A DNA stretch of 64,000 bases from contig JNEU01000776.1 of assembly GCA_000697475.1 (NCBI GenBank), positions 90,299 to 154,298 of the forward strand, in the 5' to 3' direction. The notes under the pieces are model-generated. The model was not told where the DNA came from. It ran no database searches and saw only the letters and a list, made by a program, of their open reading frames with translations. Below are positions 35,128 to 46,620 of this stretch, piece by piece (the first letter of the stretch is position 1; each line of letters starts with the position of its first letter). The position numbers and the translations under genes are program-made. Source of the stretch: Lichtheimia corymbifera B2541 (lineage: Eukaryota > Mucoromycota > Mucoromycetes > Mucorales > Lichtheimiaceae).

Positions 35128-36277
35128 TTATGACCATGCCTCCTTCAATTGAGCAACTGTATGATTAAGAACCGCCTTTCCTGATGGCGACAACGTGTCA
35201 AATGTAGCAAATCCATGGATAGTCCCCTGGTATCGGATTGCGACCACAGGTACATGAGCTGCCATTAATCGTCCTGCATAAGCCTCAGCCTCATCTCGCA
35301 GCACATCCGCTTCAGCACTAATAACCATGGTGGGTGGTAGGCCTGAGAGTTCTTCTAAGGAAGCATGTATCGGCGATGCCAAAGGATCTTGTCGTTTGGA
35401 CGCGTCTGGTAGGTAATGATTCCAGAAGAATTTCATCTCATTTGCCGTTAGATCATAATGCTCACGGAATTGTTGATACGATGGGCGGTCAAAATCGGCA
35501 TCAACCACAGGATAATAAAGGACACAGTATTTGATAGCATTACCAAACCCTCGACGTTTGGCAAGCACTGCAGTACATATGTATTGTCATGTCAATACGA
35601 ATGTAATATTATGGCATGCCATTTACACTTACAAGACAATGCTGTGGTCAAGTTGCCACCAGCTGAATCACCGACAACAGCCAACTTGGACGCGTCGATC
35701 ATCATTGTTGAAGCATGGTCAATTGTCCATTCGAGGGCAGCAAAGCATTCTTCTAGTGCTATTGGGTATCGTACGGTAGGGCTTAATGTGTATTCCACAA
35801 AGACCACAGCAGCATGTGCACGGGCGGTTAACTACAGCAAGATCCACAGGTACTATTAATTTTCAGGCACGACGCATATGATGTTATTCTTTTAAAGTAC
35901 CTCGGTTCGCACACGCTTGTGAGTTTGTGCATCGCCAAATACCCAGCCACCTCCATGCCTGAGAATATGCAATGGTTAGGCTTTTGCATCTGTATAGTGT
36001 GCATTATGCATACTTACAGATACATGATGACTGGTAGCATTTCGTTCTCGGAGTTGACAGGTCGTGTGATGACAAGTCGTATTGTTTGACCATCACCCTT
36101 GGGTGAAGGTATATGCTTTTCTTCTTCCAATACATCCCGCCCCGAATTATTACGGCTATCCACTGCCTTCTTCTTGAGGATCTCATCGGGGGTCAACGTC
36201 GAGAGGTCGGATGATGGTGCATTTAAAACCACCTGTCGGCACTCTGGTTCTAGTTCCACGTCCAATTTGATTGTCAT
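35128..36277 (-). CDS. Alpha/beta-hydrolase fold-3 esterase (HSL family)
   Basis: A hormone-sensitive-lipase-type carboxylesterase. Exons 36018-36277, 35901-35958, 35633-35831 and 35128-35567 give 318 aa. The oxyanion motif HGGGWVFGDAQTHKR is coded by the second exon. The nucleophile elbow is VVGDSAGGNLTTAL. The acid is expected in SAEADVLRDEAEAYA and the His in GTIHGFATFD, so the triad looks complete. I chose the ATG at 36277 (MTIKLDVELEP). An upstream in-frame ATG at 36373 would add about 32 residues with a hydrophobic stretch, which could be a membrane anchor or simply translated leader. Natural substrate unknown. Confidence 0.88.
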
Positions 36278-36709
36278 TGATGCAGCAAAGGTGGGGGAGT
36301 GTGGTAGAGGTGTGTGTATGTGAACAACAAGAAAGAGAAAGTGAAACCATTGCGTAGCCCTGGGAACCACCATCTTTAAAGTTTACTAGTAGAACATGTG
36401 TCACAGCATGACGCTTAAGTTTGATTGGTTTTGGGGTTAGCTACACGGTGGCGACTTATCATTACAGGATACCGTAGCAAATGGTCCATGGTATTCATAT
36501 GCCCCAAGTTTATTTTATTCATCTAACAACAACATATATATGCCACAAAAAGGTGCTGATCATGTGATTGACAGCTTTCTTTAGTTCATTGGTGAATTTC
36601 CTGCGTGGAGTACCTGCCGGGGTTCACCTTGTTGCTTTGACGGGTTTCTTTACTGCAACTTCTCTTTCCGCGTCTTTCACGAGCCCACACCATCACTTTG
36701 CACTGAGTA
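36278..36709. promoter_or_regulatory. Divergent intergenic region between the hydrolase and SMP3
   Basis: A 432-base region with both promoters. A plus-strand frame from 36568 runs into the SMP3 first exon in a different frame and is a shadow. Confidence 0.45.
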
Positions 36710-39165
36710 ATGTCGAAATTCTTATATGGCGCTCTCTTATGGGTGCGTTGGATTGCGTCAAGTACTCCTGGATACGTGCACCCGGACGAATACTTTCAGT
36801 CACCCGAAATCACAGCCAACGCCATACTCGACATCGACAGCTACATCCCTTGGGAATTTGAAAAAGAGAATGCCATTCGCGCCGTGATACCACCGTAAGT
36901 CTTCTACTGTGTATCCGTTGGTACGCGTGTTTATATCTCACTTTTACGCGATAAAGTTTTCTTACAACAGGGTTGCCATTTTGGATTTTGAAGACTGTAT
37001 CGCAACCAGGTATAGCATCAATTGAAGACAAGCAGCTGATGAATATACTTACGATTGAATAGTTGTTCCCAATGCGGTTGATATGTTCTTGGTGGAAAGG
37101 TTTTCGTGTTTGGTTGCTACGTTGGTGATGGGTAAGTTTGGAAGGAGCACCGCATAAAGTATTGTGTCACTTACTGAGTATGTGTTTAGACTATGCCATC
37201 TATCGGATATGCCGCTGCCTAGATAAGGATCCCAAGTTACCGATGGCATTATTTGCAACAAGCCATGTGGTCCTGGTGTACTACGTGCGTCCATTTTCAA
37301 ATTCGTTCGAATCTCTCATTCTATGCTTGAGCATCTGGTGTTTTTGTACCTTGCTTGAAAATGTGAGTCACTATCGCTTTTATGGTTTGAATGCCTACAA
37401 CGGCTGACACATCACTATAATAGGCAACATCGCCAACATCAGCTTTTGCACTTGGGAGCCTATTGGTTGCTGGTGTATTTACTCGGATCACATTTGCTTT
37501 GTTTGGATTACCTATTGGTGTCGCATATTTGTATAATGGCTTCACAAAAAGGTAGTTGATGGGGATCAGGCCAACTTGGGAAAAATGCTAATACATGATC
37601 TGGATATCACTGTAGTCAACCCAAGCGTTTCCTCTCTTCGTTGATACCATTCACTCTCGGAGCTACTTTGGTGGCCATGGTCTTTGTTCTTGCCGATTCT
37701 CTTTATTATGGAACCATTCAAGTGATTATTGACAATGTACCCTTGACCGACTTTGTGCAAGTGATGGATGCGATAACCTATCCACAAAAACTCTTGACTA
37801 TACGTGCCTCGGTAAGAACTTAATACTGGGCAATGCGATAAGCGTGGCAGTGGTACTAATCGGCCTTTTCATGTAGGGCATTCCTGTATTGACACCTTTG
37901 AACAATCTTTTGTACAACACAGATAAGAGCAATTTAGAACAGCATGGCCTTCACCCCTTGTACCTTCATTTTCTGGTCAACTTCCCTATGCTTTTTGGTC
38001 CACTTGTACTTGGAGCGGTTGCTGCTGTAACCAAAGCGAATGAACAGCATGTCGTTTATCGAAGTAAGTGTTGAATTTTATCATATGCATATCCATATTA
38101 ATACGTCTCTTTTGTCAGCTCTTTCTGCCATTGTCGTTTTTGGTTTGGGTGGTTTATCATTCGTGCCCCATCAAGAAGCCCGTTTCCTGGCCCCTTTGCT
38201 TGTGCCTTTGATTTTCATATTCACTTGGAATCGTGCGAAGCTTTCACGCACGTTTTGGGTATGCGTTAGAAGAGCAAGTATTCTGTAACTTTATTCATAT
38301 TTATTGGGATAGGTTATTTGGATGTTATTCAACCTCATCACCGGATTCATCTTTGGCTATTTGCATCAAGTATGTTTTTCAACCTCAGTGGGATGCTGAT
38401 CTTCTTGCTTACCTACTAGTATATAGGGCGGTGTAGTACCATCGATGATGTATCTTCAGCAGCAAACTTTGGGACTACGCAACTGCAAGCTTGCAGCCAA
38501 CAGCGAGTTAATTTGTGATCTTAAAACAACCGGTAAGTGACATGCTCCTTTGTTTGTCATTGACATTTTGAAGACTAAAGTAAGATGTAGATATGGCCTA
38601 CACCAATGAATACAACGTCACCTCCAATGTTCTCTTTTACAAGACATACATGGCCCCACGACATTTGGTTGGATATCCCAAAGCTTGGGAAGGTAATGGT
38701 TAATGAGTGGAAGTTTACATGGCAGTTTTAATCTGACGTTGTATATCATAGTGTCTCGAGACCGACCACATGTGCGTATTGAAGACTTTGGAAGTGATTG
38801 GGATCGGCTTGACAAGGAACTCCACTCCAGATCCGGCGTGACGCTATTAAACCTTCATGACGAGTACGAGCCACACGTCAACTTTGCCCCATCCAAAGAC
38901 GGAACATTTTTCGAGAGGTTTTTAGGAGATCAAGGTTGATGATGCTGCAAATAACTAAGCTTCATTTATACATAGGACACTGATCGTGGCACCGAGTACA
39001 GCGATGTTACCCAGGGTGGGAGATGCACGTTATTTGCTTGTTGCCAGTTTCAATCCACACGTCAATTTTGATGATGGAGAGATATTATTGGATGCTATCA
39101 AGGAAGGAACCTTCTCCCGTGCTATGATCGGTTTGAATGTCTATCTTTTACTATCAGACGGGTGA
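36710..39165 (+). CDS. SMP3: GPI mannosyltransferase IV (Smp3/PIG-Z, GT22)
   Basis: ER multi-pass enzyme that adds the fourth mannose to the GPI core from dolichol-phosphate mannose. Thirteen exons give 583 aa: 36710-36894, 36957-37009, 37063-37131, 37190-37362, 37424-37551, 37616-37811, 37877-38063, 38119-38258, 38313-38369, 38427-38532, 38591-38692, 38752-38917, 38976-39165. The GT22 signature YVHPDEYFQ, with its catalytic Asp and Glu, sits near residue 22. [28 protein letters not shown] and [15 protein letters not shown] follow in the usual order. Length fits human PIG-Z (579). A chitin deacetylase with a GPI-type tail starts 173 bases downstream on the same strand. Confidence 0.93.
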
Positions 39166-39277
39166 TCAATTGTCCCCAGGCGAAATGGCAACAGCGACAG
39201 CACTTGACAACAAATAGATTTCATTTCGACTCGAACTCACACGACATCACACACCCCCACCCTCCTTTCATAATACA

Positions 39278-39285
39278 TATTTAAA
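39278..39285 (+). promoter_or_regulatory. Possible TATA box of the chitin deacetylase gene
   Basis: TATTTAAA lies 54-61 bases before the ATG at 39339, inside the 173-base gap after SMP3. A core promoter here would make the two tandem genes independent. Confidence 0.4.
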
Positions 39286-39338
39286 AGCACACATCAATAC
39301 ATCAATTATATCACAACTTGTTCTGCCACTTTTTCTTC

Positions 39339-40793
39339 ATGCGCTTAGCAGTTGCACTTGGGCTTACACTTTCTTATCTCATTTCTACAGCCGTCTCTGA
39401 TGATACTGGCGATAAAACTATCAGTGGAATCTTGGCTGTATCGTCACCAGCATGGCTTGCAGAATTCCGTGGACCAAGCGAGAGTGCCAATGGTCACATG
39501 TTCAACGTCGAAGATAGTATCAAAACATCATTACTCGACACTGTGAACGGTCTTGATCTTTCTCGTTATCCCCAACCCTCCAAAAGACCGCCTGTAGATG
39601 ATCCGGAAGTGAAGGCTGTGCTTGATCAGCTCGATTGGTCCAAGGTACCCAAGATCTCAAAACGACGGCTTGTGGGTGAGGGTGAGCTTGATATGCAGAG
39701 CTACGATACAAAGGCAGATCCCGATTGTTGGTGGTCGAGTACGACATGCAAGGAACCAAAATTGGATTATATACCTGAAGATATCAGCTTTTGTCCACGA
39801 GCAGGAGATTGGGGATTGAATTACGATGATGGACCTTTCCGTGTGTGGAGCAAGGATGCAGCAGAACAAAAATGGCAAGAGCCTCGTTTATACAATTACT
39901 TGGCAGAGCAAAACAACCAAAAAGCAACTTTATTTTGTAAGTATAAGCATGCTCCATTGTGTTTGACTGAAGCTTAATTATTCCATTGTATAGATATCGG
40001 TTCCAATGTCATCTCGTTTCCAGAAGCAGCTCAACGTGCACTAAAAGATGGTCATACAATTTGCTCGCATACATGGTCGCATCCACTTATGACAACGCTT
40101 ACCAATGAGGAAGTCGTATCTGAATTATACTGGACACAAAAGGCCATCAAGGAAGTCTTAGGAATTACGCCAAAATGCTGGAGGCCACCCTTTGGAGATG
40201 TGGATGATCGGGTTAGAGCAATTGCATGGTTGATGGGTATGCGCACTATCATTTGGGACCGAGATACCAATGATTGGGGACTGGTAAGTGCAGATGGGAT
40301 CATTGTATAGGAATATCAATGCTGACAACAAAAATAGGCCAGTCAAAGCATCAATGCCACTGAAGTAGATGGATACTATAAGGAATGGCTTGATTCACGT
40401 ATCGACAACGAAGATAACGAGCACGGTCATATCACGCTGCAGCATGAATCCAGTCGAGAAACGGTCGAAATGGTTGAAAAATGGTTGCCCAAGCTTCAGG
40501 AACAGTTTAATGTGATGCCCATTCATCAATGCTTGAACGATCCATATCCTTATTGGGAAGACAACTGGGTGTATCCTACTATCGATAATCCTAGTCCTGG
40601 AAAGGATCAATTGCAAGCAGCTTCAGCTGACAAGCACCCACAGAGCGGCGACTCGTCTTCTTCCTCAGAACATGAGGATCATGCAAGTGACAATCATGAC
40701 GAGCAATTCTCCCCGTCCTCTGCAAACCGATATACTCCCAGCACCAGCATTGTATTATTGTTCTTTGTTGCTAGTTTGCTTACTATCTTTTAA
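39339..40793 (+). CDS. CDA: Secreted, probably GPI-anchored chitin deacetylase
   Basis: Polysaccharide deacetylase (CE4) that turns nascent chitin into chitosan, the main wall polymer of Mucorales. Exons 39339-39936, 39994-40283 and 40338-40793 give 447 aa. A signal peptide opens the protein (MRLAVALGLTLSYLISTAV). The NodB domain has WGLNYDDGPF (motif 1), ICSHTWSHPLMTTL (metal His pair), RPPFGDVDDRVRAIA (motif 3) and IIWDRDTNDW (motif 4). Motif 1 has Asn where Thr is usual. The C-terminus is a Ser/His/Asp-rich spacer then a hydrophobic tail (STSIVLLFFVASLLTIF), the layout of a GPI signal. The ATG at 39318 would add seven residues; I prefer 39339. Confidence 0.93.
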
Positions 40794-41011
40794 TTCCCAA
40801 TTACCCCCTTTTTATTATCCCACTTTGCTGTTATATTATGTTGAATTCATGATTGATAAAGATATTCGTATACTATTGAGTCGCTATGTATGCATTACAA
40901 GAAAAGGCGTTCTCTAAATTAGGATCATCAAGCAAGCTGGATTTCGGAGCCTGGCCGTCACAAGGCATTTCCCACTTCTCTTCCGCTCCTCACTACTACT
41001 CTTACTACAAA

Positions 41012-41785
41012 ATGGCTGATCGTATGATCGTCGATGAAGGTTTGTACTCGGATCCTTCTTGAATTCTGCTTGCAGTCTAGCTAACCTCTTTGTTTTTCTA
41101 TCCTCATTCAATAGCTTCACAAGTTCGAACGAAAGGTCGAGGATTCTCCAGCAATGATGGTACGTTTCTCTGTCACGAACGATGCGTTGGGTGATTCGGT
41201 AACACTGTCGCCTTCAAATAGATGCCAGAGGACGAAACGATATGCGCATGGATGAAGACGTTGGAGATAGTGACTTAGTACCTCAGCGTTGTAAGTGTTG
41301 ATTATATCTTTTTGGACGTTCCCTGCGCTTCAACGCGTGGTTGTACGTGTTTACGTTATCCAATCTCATTCATACTAATTGGATCCATGTATCTAGCGAT
41401 TGAAGGATGGATTTTGATTGTACGTGGTGTTCACCCTGAAGCTGATGAAGAAGGTCTTATGGAGCGCTTTTCCGATTATGGCACTGTCAAGAATTTGCAC
41501 TTGAACCTTGATAGACGAACCGGTTATGCCAAGGTACATTGGATAAGATGGATGATTGGACTTATAAACCTGACTCTATTTATGCTGTAGGGTTATGCAT
41601 TGATCGAATACGAGACACTCAAAGAAGCACAAACAGCCATTAACGAAGCCAATGGTACCACCCTGTACGATGAACCCCTTCAAGTCGATTTTGCTTTTGC
41701 CAAGGATGACGATGAATCTCGTGGATCTCGGCGAGGCGGCGATCGACGTAGTTACAGAGATAGAAGTTTGAGCCCTGGAAGATAA
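41012..41785 (+). CDS. RBM8A: Exon-junction-complex protein Y14 (RBM8A)
   Basis: Y14 pairs with Mago and stays on spliced mRNA, guiding export, localisation and nonsense-mediated decay. Exons 41012-41039, 41115-41159, 41222-41290, 41397-41533 and 41591-41785 give 157 aa. The RRM starts at [20 protein letters not shown], with [20 protein letters not shown] (RNP1 region, joined across the last intron) and [11 protein letters not shown] after it. The N-terminal acidic part and the C-terminal Arg/Ser/Asp tail ([17 protein letters not shown]) are typical. Its presence fits the intron-rich genes of this window. Confidence 0.94.
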
Positions 41786-42057
41786 AAAAAAATGCATATG
41801 CTTTTGGATCGATCAACACTAAGAACGGTTTATCTATTGGGGATTGATTTGTTGGGATCATAATGAAATCGGATAACAATGAGGGCGCGAATCCATACTG
41901 TAGAGTGCACGTGATATTTCAATCAAATCCTACTATGCATTCCTCTATATGGTGGAATATATATGTAATAGTTTCATGGATAATACTTTATTTGTTTCCA
42001 ATGTAACATAGCAACCATGTATATATTATAATAATATTGCTACTATACAATCCTTTT

Positions 42058-44851
42058 TCATGGTACTATAGTAAATTCAGAAGAATAGCCCTTGTGCGGT
42101 TTGACCTCGCTATAAAGCATCAAATGTCAAATACTATGAGCAACTTGTGATACACATCAAAGTATGCGACTTACCCAGTGAGAGTCTTTTTGTGATGTCC
42201 AAAGTATCCAATGCGATATGTTCCCGCTTTACATCATAGAAATTAGCTGATCTTGTATTTGATGCATCTCTTTTCTAAGCAACATACCTGGCACTTGCTC
42301 GTCCACATGCCACTCAATCTTGGCTTGTGATAAACCAAATATTTTGGCCTTGTATGAAAAGAGGAATCGGGTGTCATAATCGTGATCGTTTCGAATGACT
42401 TTCCAAGTGGACATCTTGTTGTGATGGTCCTGCTTTTGCTCAATAGTCAAAAAGGTGCCTTCCAACATGACATTGTTGCGTGGATTGCCAGCGACAAAGG
42501 TTGCTGACACGACAGGTTTATCAGCTCGTGAATAATTGCCATCCTTGTTTACATCCTTGATAATGTCACCAAATGATTTGCCCACACCTGGATTATCGGC
42601 GGGAAACGATGGTGACAAGTTGAACGCTTTGCCAGTGTAATCGGGTAGCTCTTCGGAATGCTTGATGGGTTCTCCTTTGGCCATGGCTGTGGCCAGCTCG
42701 GTGAACACCTGAATGTAAGCTTCCAGTGTATGTGGTCCATAAGGTGTCTAATAGTAGCAGTAATGCGTAAAATGACGTGTGTGTGAGTAAGGTCGGTTCA
42801 CATATACTGTTGTATGTGTGCTACATTACCGAGGCACCCTCATATCGCTGCATTTGATATTCTTCATAGGTGGCACAATAAGACTAAATCGGGGCAATAA
42901 AAGATGAGGAAGAGGATGGTTAGACAAAGAACGACTTTTATCATCGCCTCGTGAATACTTGCCGCATATCCATTAGCCAGTGTTTGGATAACAATGGTGT
43001 CGTTGTTTCCCACACCCTGCTCAATTAACACCTTTTTGATAGCTTTTCGGAGACGACGTCCGCTCATAGTTGTCATTTCAGATGGCACAGCTGCAATAAA
43101 GAAATTGCCTATGCGCACCAATTGAACGTCAATGATACTAGGTTGCCACTCATACGGTACTGTGATCTCGCCGGTATTGAGAAGCACAGGCTTTGGTTGT
43201 TGACATTCTTCTTGCTCTTTGCTGGGCTTCTTGAGCACATCAGCAACGAAATCCCAGAATGGATTGCCATGAGTGGTGTTCTATGTATAATACTACGTGT
43301 CAGTATGCGTGATCTGTTTTCTTTTTCAGGGAGTGTTTTTGAATACCTGGAAGAATACAGAGAGTCCAGGACCATCCGTGGTACCAGCAGCTATAAACAT
43401 GGGGTAAGCATGTTGACATTATGATGGTGGAGAAACTGTCTTTTTACCGAATCCATAACCCATTGCAGATGGACATAATGAAACATTGGTGCCATCTTCT
43501 CGGTTGACAACGGCTTTGCTAATGTGCCAGAACTTTTGACGGTAGTCAATGGGGCCTGATAACTTCATGAGCTCGTCACCATGCTCAAAGAGCTCGATGG
43601 CTTTGTCAGCTTGGTTTTGACCAATAATGCGGTTGGATTCAAGATCGCCTTTTTCCCAACCAGGTCCTCTATTTCCCCACGCACAAGTACGCAATTTAAT
43701 TTAACGTTACATCCTTGTGTTTCTTTGACGCTGCATTGAAGTTTGTGTTACCTGCCATTACAGGTTGATGTGCCTGGGCATTTGGTATCACGCGTCCCAT
43801 CGCATGGTATATCCGTGCCTGAACAGAATGGGCCAACGGTATTAGGAGTGACATCGCCCTCGTTTGCTTGTGCGAATCCAGCAACGAATGGTCCTTTGCC
43901 TGCGAGCTTTCCGGGGTTGTAATGCTTTTCAGCAGCATAAGCAGCATAGCCCTTGTTGTCACCATTGACCAAGTGATTGGTCTTGTTGATCGATACACCG
44001 TGAACAGCAAACCTGGTTTATACAATATGAAAAGGAAATGTTACATGAGTTCATGTCCGCAACTATGTCAGAAAGAAGGAACACCAACCAATTGAGGAAA
44101 CCCAGGCCGTTGCCATCTCCGTCGCGGAAACCGAGTAAAGTCATTTCCTTATCCACATCATATTTGTACTCGACGCGCTCCTCCTTGGGGTTAAGTAAAT
44201 AAGCGGCAGGTGAACGACTGATGCTAGTATTCAGCAATTCATCACGGCTGACGGTGATAGTGCCATCTTGTAAATGATCATGAGCGCGAACAATAGCATT
44301 GACGATGCCTTCCACCATAGGCTTTGTGGTTTCTTCAATCCATCCAAGCACGCTGATTTCATACATGGCTATATGGTTTTAGGTTAAATGAAGCCTAACA
44401 TATATGGGAGAATATCCCAATCTTAGCAATAAAAAATACCATGCTGCAAGTAACCGCCCATGCTGTTGTGGTTATGGGTACTCGAGATCATCACGTTTTT
44501 CTCGGTGTAGACTTTGTTGCCATACAATGCTTGCAATTTCTTCACGACTCGTTTCTTGACAATGTCACCGACAGCTGCTGTATCCGAATTGACAAAGACA
44601 ATACGATCATCATCGTTGGCAATGATGAAAGCTCGTGCAAAGATACGCTGCAGAATTCCTTTGCCGGTTTGGCTTAGATCAGCATATCCCATCATCGTAA
44701 TCTCGGCTGCCGGACCAGTAATGTCGCCCATGCCTACGCCCACTTTGAGACCCTTGGCTTGTTGACCATGCTCAGAGCTGGTAGCAGTAGCAGTGGATAT
44801 CCAGCACAATGATGCATAGATGAGAAGAAATAAGGAACGTACTAACAACAT
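42058..44851 (-). CDS. Neutral ceramidase
   Basis: Secreted or luminal amidase that splits ceramide into sphingosine and fatty acid. Ten exons give 717 aa: 44440-44851, 44089-44368, 43752-44012, 43448-43668, 43347-43390, 42963-43280, 42830-42883, 42288-42747, 42175-42226, 42058-42109. A signal peptide starts it (MLLVRSLFLLIYASLCWIS). Family motifs: VGVGMGDITGPAAEITMMGY, SSTHNHNSMGGYLQH (zinc site), GFAQANEGDVTPNTVGPFC (catalytic Ser region), SAMGYGFGAAGTTDGPG, and YGPHTLEAY. The C-terminal Ig-like domain ends in AGTYRIGYFGHHK. The intron after GYA (42884-42962) uses a GC donor (GCAAGT); the nearby GT would shift the frame into a stop. A TATATAA lies at 44950-44956 upstream. Confidence 0.94.
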
Positions 44852-45380
44852 ACGGGTGTAACAAATGAAAGGAAGATGTTATTAGATATAAAAGTGAATG
44901 GAAGGGGAAAGAAGACGTATGCTGTGCAAAATGCTGATGCTCAAATCCATTATATACCTGGATGGTCAACCACTGTAGTACAAGTCTTGTGCAATGAAGT
45001 GGGGTGTTAACTTCTAGAAGTGCGACAAGTTTCCAGATGAGAAGAGTTCGATGATGTTTATTGAGCGTTTTTAGTATTGTCTACCAACATGGCTTTTGGG
45101 ATCATTTTTATGATACCAATCTTGGTTGGGTGTGTATTCATGATTCCGCCTATCCTATATTGTAACCATTCAAAGGAGGAGGGAGATATTAATGAAAGAA
45201 GCGCTATGAATATAGAAGAGAAATGGTTTAATCCTACAACAAAAGAGTAAGCATTTGTCATTATGGCTTTCACGCATACAATTAAGCAGTTCGAACTTAC
45301 ATCACGATACTGACTTCTATTGAACTTAGTTTTTCCCAAAAGGAGCGACCTCTTTTCCGGTCGGGAGGGCGACTTCTTTG
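44852..45380. promoter_or_regulatory. Divergent intergenic region between neutral ceramidase and YPT7
   Basis: A 529-base region with both promoters, including a TATATAA on the minus strand at 44950-44956, 100 bases from the ceramidase start. The minus-strand frame 45058-45339 overlaps the YPT7 leader and shows no family. Confidence 0.45.
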
Positions 45381-46245
45381 ATGCATAAAGACATTCTGAA
45401 GATCGTTCTTATCGGCGATGGAGGCGTCGGGAAGGTAAGAAGCTCTACATCTCACTTTAGGCAATGGTGCTAATGCCTTGTTGTATCGATAGACCAGTTT
45501 ACGCAATCAAGTGAGTCTTATTCGAGTCGACATTATCAACAGCGTTTCCTAACCACTGTTCAACCCAGTTTATTCACAAACGGTTTACAAATGCATACAA
45601 AGCTACTATTGGTATGGGATACAAGGAGTGTAAGGAAGAGGAATACAGGTGCTAATGAGCTGTGCATTAGGAGCCGACTTCATTACCAAACAAGTGGAGA
45701 CTGAGGATGGCAAGAAGGTGATGCTGCAAATCTGGGACACAGCAGGGCAAGAGCGTTTTCAGTCGCTTGGAGTGGCATATTATCGCGGTGCGGATGCTTG
45801 CATTCTTGTATATGATGTCAACAACTTCCTGTCGTTTCAACATCTTGGTAAGGTGCATTGGAAGGATCCATTATCATTACAATTACTAATGTGTATATGG
45901 ATAACAGGACGATGGCGTGAGGATTTCTTAAAGCAATCATCATTACCGGCAGAAGAAGCGATGCACTTTCCAATGCTGATCATTGGTAACAAGATTGATA
46001 TCGATGACCGCGTTGTATCTCGTCGACAAGCACGAGCATGGGCTGAACAAAATTCGAGTGAACGTATGAAGATCCCTTGTTTCGAAGCGAGTGCCAAGGA
46101 TGGTACAAACGTTGAAGAAGCATTCACCTACATTGCCAAAATCGTCAAAATCCCGCAACTCGAGTTGGATCTCAATGGTGGCGGATCATCACTGACATTG
46201 TCAACTTCAGAATCAACAAAGTCCAAAAAACGCTCATGCTGCTGA
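45381..46245 (+). CDS. YPT7: Rab7/Ypt7 small GTPase
   Basis: Late endosome and vacuole GTPase that drives tethering and fusion. Exons 45381-45434, 45493-45510, 45569-45611, 45671-45847 and 45908-46245 give 209 aa. The P-loop GDGGVGKTS crosses the first intron, and exon 2 is only 18 nt. The effector stretch NAYKATIGADFITKQVE is Rab7-type. WDTAGQERFQSLGVAYYRGA (G3), NKID (G4) and FEASAKDG (G5) follow. The protein ends in KKRSCC, a CC motif for double geranylgeranylation. Length is typical. Confidence 0.94.
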
Positions 46246-46620
46246 AATACATATCACTTTTATCTTTATAATACATTACCACCCCCAACGTATACGAACT
46301 AGAGTCACCTTTTTCTCCACACACGATATATTCCATACACATTTACATACGCCCTTCCTCTTCGTGTATATGATTACCTCCTCGATACGGTTATAAAGTA
46401 CCTTGCATCATTGTTTACCCCTTTTATCAACAATTTAAATTGAATTCTCACGCCATTTATTGTGAACTGCATATAGTAGATAACAAGAAATGAGATAGTA
46501 AGATGCTCATGATGATGAGAGGAATGAATGATGCTTTACAGTTTTAATCACAGTAAGGTTTACGGGGAAAGACATAAGATAAGAGATGAAGGATGCTTTT
46601 GAGTGTGTTGCAAAAAAAGT
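46246..46620. other. Convergent intergenic region (YPT7 and RPA135 3' ends)
   Basis: A 375-base gap between two stops. It is A/T-rich and holds the 3' UTRs; I see nothing else in it. Confidence 0.5.

Noticed and set aside
36568..36861. 97-aa plus-strand frame over the SMP3 start
   Set aside because: It overlaps the SMP3 first exon in a different frame; YVHPDEYFQ is in the other frame.
45058..45339. 93-aa minus-strand frame before YPT7
   Set aside because: It covers the YPT7 leader region and shows no family motif.
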